Source: Candidatus Pacearchaeota archaeon UBA92
GTDB lineage: Archaea; Nanobdellota; Nanobdellia; Pacearchaeales; GW2011-AR1
Assembly (NCBI GenBank): GCA_002497285.1
Contig: DANJ01000023.1
Location: forward strand, 1-15,269
Direction of reading: 5' to 3'
DNA: 15,269 nucleotides
Below are positions 5,980 through 13,300 of the stretch, piece by piece. Under the pieces are notes generated by a model that worked only from the letters and a program-made list of their open reading frames with translations, was not told the origin of the DNA and made no database searches. Every line of letters starts with the position of its first letter. The stretch's first letter is position 1. A program made the translations under genes and the position numbers.

Positions 5980-7791
5980 ATGGGCAAATTGATAAGAATA
6001 GCTCCTTTTGTAGTGGCTTCTATTGTCGGCCTGTCTTGCGAAAAAAAGCAGGAGGCGAATACAAGCCAAAATAGTTCTCAAGCTGTTCAGGATGATGAGT
6101 CTAGTCTTGAAAAATTAATTAAAGAGCATCAGAATTATTTAGATGTGGGAGATATAGGGAAATTTCTTGCATGGTCTTCTCAAGGAGATTTTTCTTCTCT
6201 CTTGAATGTTCAGAATCTTTATGTTGATGAAGGAACAACTGACTGCTATTGGTGCAATACAAATGCTCCTGAATTCAAAAGAATTGCAGAGAAATATGAG
6301 GGAATAACTATTGACAACCCTAATCTTGTAGGTTTTGTTGAGCTTGATGTAGGAAAATTGGCGGATGGCTTTCTTAGAAGCACAATTACAGAAGGTGAAA
6401 ACGTTCCTAAATATAGCTATTGGAAAAATACTGGGCAGAAATTTGAGCTAGTTAGAATGGCTGAAAATCTTTCTGATTTGGAAAGCCTTGCTTCTGGAGT
6501 TGTCGGCATGAAGGCAGATACGAAAACGGAAGGAGGATTTGTAAAAGAGGGAGTCTTTGTTGCGAGTCATGCTGTCGAATATGATTCTCCACTTATACTT
6601 AATAGAATTGTTCAAAATCCTGAAAGTATCTCTTATAAGGATGGAGTTTTTGTAGTTTCATATGATTGGAATAGCAAAGATGAAAGGTTTCTTGCATTAA
6701 GGTCAAAGTCACTTAGACAAAGAGGAGCTTCATTTTATGGAGCAAAAGAGTTAGCTGATATTGATAGAGCTTTTGTAGATGCGAGATGGGATAAAATATT
6801 TAATCCAAGAATTGAAGATGGGAAAGGAATTTCAGTGGATATTAATGATTATGGTTTGAGGCCTGCTCTGGAAATATTGGCAGAAATACCTAGAGTGCTT
6901 TTTGGAGATGATCTTAAGTGGTATAATGAATCTTTTCCAAAATTTTCTCCAGAGAGAATATTAACGGAAGGCAAGCTTAGAGAAGAAATTATTTCTCTTG
7001 ATGAGGAAGGCATGGAAGTTAAAGAAGGATATACAGATGTTTCTGATTTCATAAATCTGGCAGGAGGATGGGTTCCAATGTATTACAGAAATGTTTTGGG
7101 TTTGAATCCACGCCAGATTTCTTCTTCTATTGCTATGGCAAGAAAAGTTCAGTCAGAAAATTTTGTTGTTGTGCCCGAAGCTTACAGAGAATTATATCAA
7201 GGGTATCTGGAATCTGCCGGACGTTTTGGAGGATATTCTTTGCCCAGTGAAGAAGAGACAAGAAAGGCTTTGGAAAAAATTAATGGAAAAAAGGATTCGT
7301 TTTTTGACGCAGAAAGCAGAAAGCTTCTTGATGATAGAAATTATATTGAAATGACACTTAGAGATTTTAAAGAATTGGGAGTTTCAGTTTATTATGCAGG
7401 GCAGGGAGAAGATAATGCCAGAGTAGGCGTTGAAAATGCATCTGTTTCTGTTTATTTTGGAGCATCTCTTGATTCTGTGGAGAGTCTTAGAGAAAGAGCC
7501 GGACTGATAGAAAGACTACATGAAAAACTTTCCAAGCATGATATAAATTACGGAATTATAGATATCCCTCCTAAATTTGCGGGCTTCTTTCCAATAGATA
7601 TCGGAGCTGGAAATTTATTAAGGGATTTTATTCCAACGTCAGAGGATCCGAGCAGAGTCTATGCTGTATTTAGAAATGGAAAGCCGGTTAATTTTGGGCA
7701 TCTTAGTGTTAAGGGAAGCGAAGAAAACATATATAATCTTGTAGAGTCTTTTTATGGAGAGAATGGCGAGGAGATTTATAATGACAACTGA
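5980..7791 (+). CDS. Probable lipoprotein with N-terminal thioredoxin-like CxxC domain
   Basis: A 603-residue exported protein. Residues 1-20 form a short signal ending VGLSC, a near-consensus lipobox (Gly rather than Leu at -3), then a Gln/Ser/Asn-rich linker (about 21-45). A thioredoxin-like domain follows (about 75-175): active site DCYWCN (C89, C92) with APEFKRIAEKY after it, the strand VGFVELDV, the cis-Pro site VPKY (P143), and then SYWKNTGQKF. The only Cys in the protein are C20, C89 and C92, which fits a lipid anchor plus one redox pair. The middle (about 190-480) is not recognised. The last ~110 residues (about 488-595) show a beta-alpha-beta...beta-beta-alpha order (VSVYFGA, INYGIID, RVYAVFRNGKPV), possibly a second, cysteine-free thioredoxin fold. 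The next gene, 19 nt downstream, encodes a secreted 8-Cys protein, so a role in disulfide formation or isomerisation outside the cell is plausible (inference). Confidence 0.75.
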   Translation: MGKLIRIAPFVVASIVGLSCEKKQEANTSQNSSQAVQDDESSLEKLIKEHQNYLDVGDIGKFLAWSSQGDFSSLLNVQNLYVDEGTTDCYWCNTNAPEFKRIAEKYEGITIDNPNLVGFVELDVGKLADGFLRSTITEGENVPKYSYWKNTGQKFELVRMAENLSDLESLASGVVGMKADTKTEGGFVKEGVFVASHAVEYDSPLILNRIVQNPESISYKDGVFVVSYDWNSKDERFLALRSKSLRQRGASFYGAKELADIDRAFVDARWDKIFNPRIEDGKGISVDINDYGLRPALEILAEIPRVLFGDDLKWYNESFPKFSPERILTEGKLREEIISLDEEGMEVKEGYTDVSDFINLAGGWVPMYYRNVLGLNPRQISSSIAMARKVQSENFVVVPEAYRELYQGYLESAGRFGGYSLPSEEETRKALEKINGKKDSFFDAESRKLLDDRNYIEMTLRDFKELGVSVYYAGQGEDNARVGVENASVSVYFGASLDSVESLRERAGLIERLHEKLSKHDINYGIIDIPPKFAGFFPIDIGAGNLLRDFIPTSEDPSRVYAVFRNGKPVNFGHLSVKGSEENIYNLVESFYGENGEEIYNDN

Positions 7792-7792
7792 A

Positions 7793-7799
7793 AGGAGGT
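7793..7799 (+). promoter_or_regulatory. Strong Shine-Dalgarno for the 8-cysteine protein
   Basis: AGGAGGT right after the lipoprotein stop is fully complementary to the archaeal 16S 3' tail. It lies 11 nt from ATG 7811. A closer ATG at 7804 (4 nt away) opens only MING-stop and overlaps the real start, so it is probably unused. Confidence 0.65.
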
Positions 7800-7810
7800 A
7801 TAAATGATAA

Positions 7811-8131
7811 ATGGATAAAAAGATAGCTTTAGTTTTGGCGTTAATGCTGATTGGAGGGGTAGCTTTTTTTGCAAATACTCTTTCAGTAAACGCGGCCGAC
7901 CCAAGTTATAGTCTTATGTGCAGAGATCAAAATTCAGGAAGCCTTGCAAATTTTTTGAAAGCTCCGATGTGTGATAAGCCTGGAAGCTGTACTCCTGGAC
8001 AGACTTTCTGTGAGGATAGGAGTATAGGTGCGAGAATGACTACATGCACTGCTTCAGGAGTCTGGGGTTCTTGGAAAGGATGCGGAAGATATAACTCTTG
8101 TGACGTTGGAGGACTTGGTGGAAAGTGCTAA
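7811..8131 (+). CDS. Secreted 8-cysteine small protein
   Basis: A 106-residue protein with a classical signal peptide: MDKK, a hydrophobic core (about 5-20), then a cleavage site after VNA (about residue 28). The mature ~78 residues have eight Cys. The C-terminal part, CTPGQTFC-(x)n-TTCTASGVWGSWKGC-(x)n-SC-(x)n-KC, resembles the short C-x-PG-x(3)-C...C-x(3)-G-x-W...C modules found in some secreted proteins, here as a single unit. It is second in an operon with the thioredoxin-like lipoprotein and is the best candidate in the window for its substrate or partner (inference). It lacks a membrane anchor, unlike the Cys-rich proteins at 1493 and 5577. Abundant Gly/Ser and few charged residues would suit a compact disulfide-held domain. 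Confidence 0.75.
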   Translation: MDKKIALVLALMLIGGVAFFANTLSVNAADPSYSLMCRDQNSGSLANFLKAPMCDKPGSCTPGQTFCEDRSIGARMTTCTASGVWGSWKGCGRYNSCDVGGLGGKC

Positions 8132-8138
8132 TAAATAA

Positions 8139-8161
8139 TTTATTTTTTTATTTTTTTATTT
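8139..8161 (+). terminator. Oligo-T transcription terminator
   Basis: Three consecutive T-runs (TTTA, T7A, T7A, TTT) start 8 nt after the stop of the 8-Cys gene. Archaeal RNA polymerase terminates at such U-tracts without needing a hairpin. It ends the 5980-8131 operon; its 3' edge overlaps the next TATA box. Confidence 0.6.
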
Positions 8162-8166
8162 AAATT
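8159..8166 (+). promoter_or_regulatory. TATA box for the frameshifted small gene
   Basis: TTTAAATT centred 23.5 nt before ATG 8186; it selects this ATG over the in-frame ATG at 8177. Confidence 0.45.
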
Positions 8167-8185
8167 AAATTAACGAATGATTGAA

Positions 8186-8619
8186 ATGGCAGAGACAGAT
8201 AATTCAGAAATTGGAACTCATAGGAAAGGAAGTTTTAGAAAGATAGGAGGTTCTTTGCTTCTTGCTTCTTTAATCGGGTCTGGCTTTTTAGGAATTAGAT
8301 TTGGCTTTGTAAACAGTCAAAAATATCTTTATCCGTAGGTTGTAATTCTTGGAGAGGGGGAAGTCGGGGGAGAAAAGAGACTTTAGTTTCTAAAGTTGAC
8401 TATGCTTGTGATGGGACTACAAGGCTCGGTTACGTTGATAATTTGAAAGGAGAGATAGGAGAGAGAACGAGAGCATTTGTAGGCGATTTCCATTATCTGA
8501 ATTTGAGGCTGGATGGAAGCAGATTAGAAGGAATTGAATTTGGAGATTTTAATAATGATTGGACCTTAGACTTGAAATATTCTGATGGCGAGATTTGGTC
8601 TAGTGTAGATAGAAGATAA
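8186..8619 (+). pseudogene. Membrane/secreted small protein split across two frames (frameshift or two ORFs)
   Basis: The first part (8186-8338) encodes 50 residues: a polar N-terminus (MAETDNSEIGTHRKGSFRK), one hydrophobic segment (GGSLLLASLIGSGFLGI) and then FVNSQKYLYP-stop. A second frame is open from 8299 to the TAA at 8617-8619 without an ATG. It encodes a soluble, probably beta-rich sequence (DYACDGTTRLGYVDN, AFVGDFHYLNLRLDG, EFGDFNNDWTLDLKYSDG) that looks coding. A single -1 change between 8299 and 8336, for example in the A5 run at 8319-8323, would join them into one exported protein of about 143 residues. It has a normal TATA box and sits between two expressed units. Possible explanations are a recent inactivating mutation, a sequencing or assembly error, or recoding. 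I do not recognise the family. Confidence 0.5.
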
Positions 8620-8627
8620 TAATAACC

Positions 8628-8637
8628 TTTAATAAAT
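8628..8637 (+). promoter_or_regulatory. TATA box for proS
   Basis: TTTAATAAAT centred 24.5 nt upstream of ATG 8657. An out-of-frame ATG at 8650 gives only six codons before a stop and is too close to the box. Confidence 0.5.
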
Positions 8638-8656
8638 CTGTTTTCTTTAATGGCTT

Positions 8657-10090
8657 ATGAAAAAGAATGAGAAAGGCATTACGTCTGAAAAAGACGAATT
8701 CTCCGAATGGTTCACGCAGATAATGCTGAAAGCTGACCTGGCTGACTATTCGTCTGTTTCTGGAATGATTGTTTACAAGCCAGGAGCTTATGCAATATGG
8801 GAGAAGATTAAGGAAGAAGTAGATAAGAGATTTAAGAAATTGGGAATTCAAAATGTTTATTTTCCACTGCTTATTCCTGAAAGATTGTTTGATAAGCTGA
8901 AGAAGCATACCGAAGGATTTAAGCCGGAAGTTGCATGGGTTACAGAAGCAGGAGATTCTAAATTAAGCGAGAGATTGGCTATTCGTCCTACTTCAGAAAC
9001 AATAATGTATGAATCTTATTCAAAGTGGATTAGAAGCTGGAGAGATTTGCCTTTGAAATATAATCAATGGAATAATGTTGTACGATGGGAATTCAAGCAT
9101 CCTGTTCCTTTTTTGAGGGGCAGAGAGTTTTTGTGGAATGAGGGGCATACAGTTTATGCAACGCAGAAAGAAGCCGAAGCTGAAGAAGATAAAATAATTG
9201 GAATTTACAAAGAGGTTTGCGAAAAGTTTTTGGCTTTGCCTTCTCTGATTGGCCGGAAGAGCGAGAAAGAAAAATTTGCAGGAGCGGAGTATACAGTAAG
9301 CATGGAATTCTTCATGCCCAATGGAAAGGCGATACAGGGACCTGATTTTCATCATGACGGGCAGCATTTTGCGAAAGCATACGGCATAGAGTTCTTAGAT
9401 AAGGATGAGAAGAAGAAATACGCATGGCAGAACACCTTCGCTATCACAACAAGAATGCTTGGCGTGATGTTTGCAGTTCATTCAGATGACAAAGGATTGA
9501 TATTACCTCCTAAAGTTGTTTCTAATAAGGTTGTTATTGTTCCGATATTGTTTGAGGATTCTAAGGAGAAAGTATTGAAGGGCGCAAGAGAAATTGAAAG
9601 TAAGTTGAAAAAGTATGGGGCGATTTTGGATGACAGAGAAGGATATAAGCCAGGAAATAAGTTCGCAGAATGGGAGATGAAGGGGATTCCCATTAAAGTG
9701 GAAATAGGGCCTAAAGATATTTTGAAAAAGGAAGTTGTTATTTCGAGGAGAGATACGGGAGAAAAAAATAGCGTTAAACTGAAGGATTTGGATAAATTTA
9801 TTTCTCGGGTTTTGGAAGAGATACAAGAGGGTTTGTTTAAGAGAGCTAAAAAATTACTTTATGATAATATTGTTGAAGCTAAAGATTTGAAGGGAATTCA
9901 GAAGGCTGTGGAAAATAGGAAGATTGCTTTCTCTCCTTTGTGCTCTGATATTGTGTGCGAGGATGATTTGAAAGTAAAGACGGGGGCGAAGGTATTGAAT
10001 ATTCCAAGGAATCAGCCTGCGAAATTGGGCGATTGTGCTGTTTGTGGGGAGAAGGCGAAGTACTGGGCTTACGTAGGGAAGAGCTATTGA
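8657..10090 (+). CDS. proS: Prolyl-tRNA synthetase, archaeal/eukaryotic type
   Basis: Class II aminoacyl-tRNA synthetase that attaches proline to tRNA-Pro in the cytoplasm; 477 residues, the usual size for the short archaeal form without the bacterial editing insertion. Motif 1 region ends NVYFPLLIPE (about 66-75). The proline-binding RPTSET is at about 110-115. Motif 2 is VRWEFKHPVPFLRGREFLW (142-160) with R143 and R154. The histidine-bearing block FHHDGQHFAKAYG follows, and motif 3 is TTRMLGVMFAVHSDDKGLILPP (R at about 266). An anticodon-binding domain (about 285-380) precedes the C-terminal zinc-type domain with Cys 429, 434, 460 and 463. The protein ends with GKSY, the terminal Tyr typical of this subclass. 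All catalytic motifs look intact. It has its own promoter and predicted leaderless start. Confidence 0.97.
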   Translation: MKKNEKGITSEKDEFSEWFTQIMLKADLADYSSVSGMIVYKPGAYAIWEKIKEEVDKRFKKLGIQNVYFPLLIPERLFDKLKKHTEGFKPEVAWVTEAGDSKLSERLAIRPTSETIMYESYSKWIRSWRDLPLKYNQWNNVVRWEFKHPVPFLRGREFLWNEGHTVYATQKEAEAEEDKIIGIYKEVCEKFLALPSLIGRKSEKEKFAGAEYTVSMEFFMPNGKAIQGPDFHHDGQHFAKAYGIEFLDKDEKKKYAWQNTFAITTRMLGVMFAVHSDDKGLILPPKVVSNKVVIVPILFEDSKEKVLKGAREIESKLKKYGAILDDREGYKPGNKFAEWEMKGIPIKVEIGPKDILKKEVVISRRDTGEKNSVKLKDLDKFISRVLEEIQEGLFKRAKKLLYDNIVEAKDLKGIQKAVENRKIAFSPLCSDIVCEDDLKVKTGAKVLNIPRNQPAKLGDCAVCGEKAKYWAYVGKSY

Positions 10091-10239
10091 ACTTGCACTG
10101 GAGTTAGAGTCATTATTTCTTTCTCATAAAGTGCATCTATCAATCTTCTTAAATCAGGATTATTATTTATCATTATTTGCCTGACATCTTGTGGCTTGGG
10201 AGTCCCTGAATTTATTTTGGACAAGAGGAAAATAATCAT
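10084..10239 (-). CDS. Doubtful small hypothetical ORF convergent with proS
   Basis: The frame is open on the minus strand from TTG 10272; the first ATG is at 10239 (51 residues). The C-terminal part (PKPQDVRQIM, then NPDLRRLIDALYEKEIMTLTP) looks protein-like, with an amphipathic helix. The stop overlaps the proS stop region by 7 nt. The palindromic TTTATAAAT at 10277-10285 could promote it, but the ATG would then have a leader of about 16 nt and no Shine-Dalgarno. Another minus frame from ATG 10276 also reads plausibly for about 25 residues (MFVYFPEAISTPNDYFPLVQ), so a frameshifted remnant is possible. If neither is real, 10091-10276 is simply the proS 3' region. Confidence 0.3.
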   Translation of the reverse strand: MIIFLLSKINSGTPKPQDVRQIMINNNPDLRRLIDALYEKEIMTLTPVQVQ

Positions 10240-10276
10240 TAGGTGTGGAAATGGCTTCTGGAAAATAAACAAACAT

Positions 10277-10285
10277 TTTATAAAT
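10277..10285. promoter_or_regulatory. TATA box upstream of the giant surface-protein gene
   Basis: TTTATAAAT, centre 10281, lies 25 nt before ATG 10306 on the plus strand. That is the spacing seen at other leaderless starts here, yet ATG 10306 is out of frame with the large ORF because of the G10 tract. The element is near-palindromic and could also fire toward the minus-strand ORF. Confidence 0.55.
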
Positions 10286-10305
10286 AAATGATGGCAAATA
10301 AGAGG

Positions 10306-10383
10306 ATGAAAAAGAGGGCAGTTAAAGATAATTGTGTTTCGGGCTTGCGTTGGGGGGGGGGCGAATGTGGTTCCAGAGAATGA
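10306..10383 (+). CDS. 25-codon upstream ORF through the G10 tract, overlapping the surface-protein start
   Basis: Starting at the promoter-proximal ATG, this frame reads MKKRAVKDNCVSGLRW, then Gly-Gly-Gly from the G-run, then ECGSRE and a TGA at 10381-10383. The TGA overlaps ATG 10380 of the large ORF as ATGA. Insertion of one G (11 Gs) or loss of two (8 Gs) would fuse it to the large ORF and add a basic extension before its hydrophobic segment. It is either an N-terminal piece of the surface protein switched out of frame, a translationally coupled leader peptide, or the result of a miscalled homopolymer. Confidence 0.45.
   Translation: MKKRAVKDNCVSGLRWGGGECGSRE
10352..10361 (+). repeat. 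G10 homopolymer tract
   Basis: Ten consecutive Gs in an AT-rich window where the next longest G-run I see is 7 (14119-14125). Such mononucleotide tracts slip during replication. It sits between the promoter-proximal ATG 10306 and the ATGs 10365/10380 of the surface-protein frame. Confidence 0.9.
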
Positions 10384-13300
10384 AATCTCTTCCTGTTCTG
10401 CTATTATTTTCAGGGATTATTGTTCTTTTTGCTGTTCTTGTCCTTGCCGCCGCTCCAACGATTGAGTTTGTCAGCCCGACGCCCGCGAACGGCTCAACGC
10501 AATCTTCTGATTCGATTTATGTGAATCTTTCTACTACGGCAGATGGAGACCATTATAGTTTTGTGGATTTTGATAATAGTTTAGTCGGATGGTGGAGGAT
10601 GGATTCTGCGAATTCGTCAACAGTGTTTGATGAATCTTCCTATTCTAATAATGGAACTCTGACAGGGAATGCTTTTATCAATGAATCAGGAAGATTTGGA
10701 AATGCAAGTTGGTACGATGGTGCAGGAGATTATATTAGGGTAAATAGTCTATATAATATCCTTAATAATAAAACCGGGCAACCATTCACAGTGAGCGAGT
10801 GGGCTTATGTAAAAAATAACACTGGTGAAGGCTTATGGGGGTTTCAGTCATCTTCAAATTCAATTAATGCCAGGGTATTTGGTTCAAACGTAATAAGAAT
10901 ATGTGGTCTTGCTGAACTTTGTGAGAATTCACTTAACACGGTGTCTGTTAACGAATGGTTTCACTTTGTTTTAGTTTATAATTCCACTAACTACCTCTAT
11001 TATCTTAATGGTGCTCTTGATAAAAATGTTATTAAAAAGAGAGATCTTGGAAATTTATCCAACAATTACACTTTCTTTATTGGTGCGGGGTCTCCGTCGA
11101 ATTACGATATGAATGGCTCTATAGACGAAGTATTGGTATTTAACAGAAGCCTATCTGCAGTGGAAGTTGCTTCTTTATATAATGCCTCTGCAAATAAGTA
11201 TGAGAATAACTTTACGGGGCTCGGGGATGGATTTCATAGGTTTACAGGATATGGTGTGTCAGGCGGAGATAAAAATCTGACTAATGAAAGAGAGGTCGTT
11301 GTTGGGAATGAGCTTTACCCCCCTTCAATAAGTCTTATTTCTCCCCCAAATGCCTTTGGAACTGGTAATGGACAACACTATTTTTATGCCAACTTTTCGG
11401 ATAATATGCAGTTAGCAAATAATACTTTTTATCTGTGGAACTCAACAGGAAATAATATCAATACAACTACAACAATAATAACAGGAACCTCAAACAGCAC
11501 TAATTTGTCTGGGACACTGCCTTACGAGGGAACATTTACATGGAATTATCTTGCTTATGATAATTCAAGCAATGGAGCTTTTGCAAGCAGTAACTTTACT
11601 ATTACATATGATCCTGCGAATCCTCTTATTACAATTAATGTGCCCACAAATATCAGCTATAACTCTAGCAATATAAACTTCAATGTTTCATTGAATGAAA
11701 ACGGAAGTGTCTGGTTTAACTTTAATAACGGACAAAATTTAACCATGAGCACATTAGACAATATTAACTTTAATTATACTAATTCTTCTCTTGCTGAAGG
11801 CGGCTATACATTCTATGTTTTTGCCAATGATAGTGTTGGAAATAATAATTTTACCGAAAGTATTGTTTTTTCTGTTAATGTACCAAAGATAATTGTAGAT
11901 TATAGTGGGGGAACAGAAGCAGATGAATCCTCATTCTCAAGGGATTGGGTTTATGTCAATGTCAGTATTGATTCAGAAGATTTCGCAAATGTTACTTTCA
12001 GTTTATATAATAGCACAAGCGAGGTAAATATAACTACATATACTACCGAGATAACAGACATAAACTGGACTAACCTTAATGATGGAGTTTATTCTTTTAA
12101 TGTTACCGTAAGAGACACAATAGGATTTAGCAACTCTACACCAACAAGAACGATAACTCTTGACAATGCTGCTCCAATAATTAGTTCTGTGAATTATACT
12201 GTGTTTGGGGAGGAAGTCGAAATAACTTGGACAACTAATGAAATTTCTAATTCGACAGTTAATTACGGAACTTCTTCAGGACAATTAACCTCTTTTCTCT
12301 CTGACTCTTCAAATAAAATGAGCCATAATATCTATATTACAGGGCTTCAGAAAAATACCACTTATTTCTATAATGTTAGTAGCTGCGATTCATTAGGTTT
12401 CTGCAATTCCTCATTAGAGAATAGTTTTGTCACAGGCAACATTATTTATGTTGATTATTCATTAAACTCTGATTGTTCAGGAGACTATTCTTTGTTAAAT
12501 AGAGATTGTTCGGGAAGTGATGGAGATGCATATAATACATTGCAAGAAGCGGCAGATATTCTTGCTGCAGGCGATACTGCTTATGTCAGAGGCGGTAGAT
12601 ACAATAACACAGGGATTAATGATGTATTTAGAGGAAATATTTCTATAAGGGCAGTCAATTCTGGAAATCAAAATAGATATATTTCTTATAGGGCATATAA
12701 TGAAGAAATTCCTGTAGTTGATGGTTCTGAACTGATAACTGGATGGCAGGCTTGTTCTTCTCAAGCAGAGTGTGGCAATAATACAAATTGGTCTAATATA
12801 TACTATACAGAGGTTAGTTCTTCAGAGGTTATAACCCTAAATTTATATGAAGGAGATGATTTGTTGTGGGTTTCTCAGAGAGAAGACCCAGATGACCCTC
12901 TTTTTTGGAATCTTCCTGATAATTGGGTTATAATTCCTTCAGGTAATTTTACCAACACTACAATACAAGACTTTAATCGCCTCAATCAATCGGATTCAAA
13001 TTTTTGGAATGGCTCTTATGTTCTTCTATGGAGCGGGAATAATGAGATATATGTTCAAAAAATATTAGACTTTATTCCTGACAATTCTACAATAATATTT
13101 GAATCCATCGGTTCTGAGAGCTTGCTTGAGCCTGGGAAAGATAAGTATACTATGTTTAATCATCTTTCTCTAATGGATAATGCTGGGGAATACTACCTTA
13201 ATGAAAGTTCTGGCAGGTTATATTTATGGCCCAACAATAATGGAAATATTAATATAACTTATTCGATTAGAGATAAGGGTTTTGATATAAGGGGGAAAAG

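Noticed and set aside
7068..7354. Two short plus-strand ORFs inside the lipoprotein gene
   Set aside because: They lie in alternative frames of a continuous 603-codon gene and have no promoter or Shine-Dalgarno support.
7804..7818. ATG closer to the AGGAGGT site, opening MING-stop
   Set aside because: It is only four codons and out of frame with the signal-peptide ORF; it is most likely bypassed.
8318..8326. Programmed -1 frameshift site in the split gene
   Set aside because: The zero-frame codons CAA AAA TAT do not form an X-XXY-YYZ heptamer, and no downstream stimulatory stem is obvious, so recoding is less likely than mutation or sequence error.
8600..9826. Minus-strand ORFs opposite proS (8600-8908, 9020-9367, 9478-9693, 9503-9826)
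   Set aside because: They are antisense shadows of a synthetase with all motifs intact; no protein-like domains or sensible starts.
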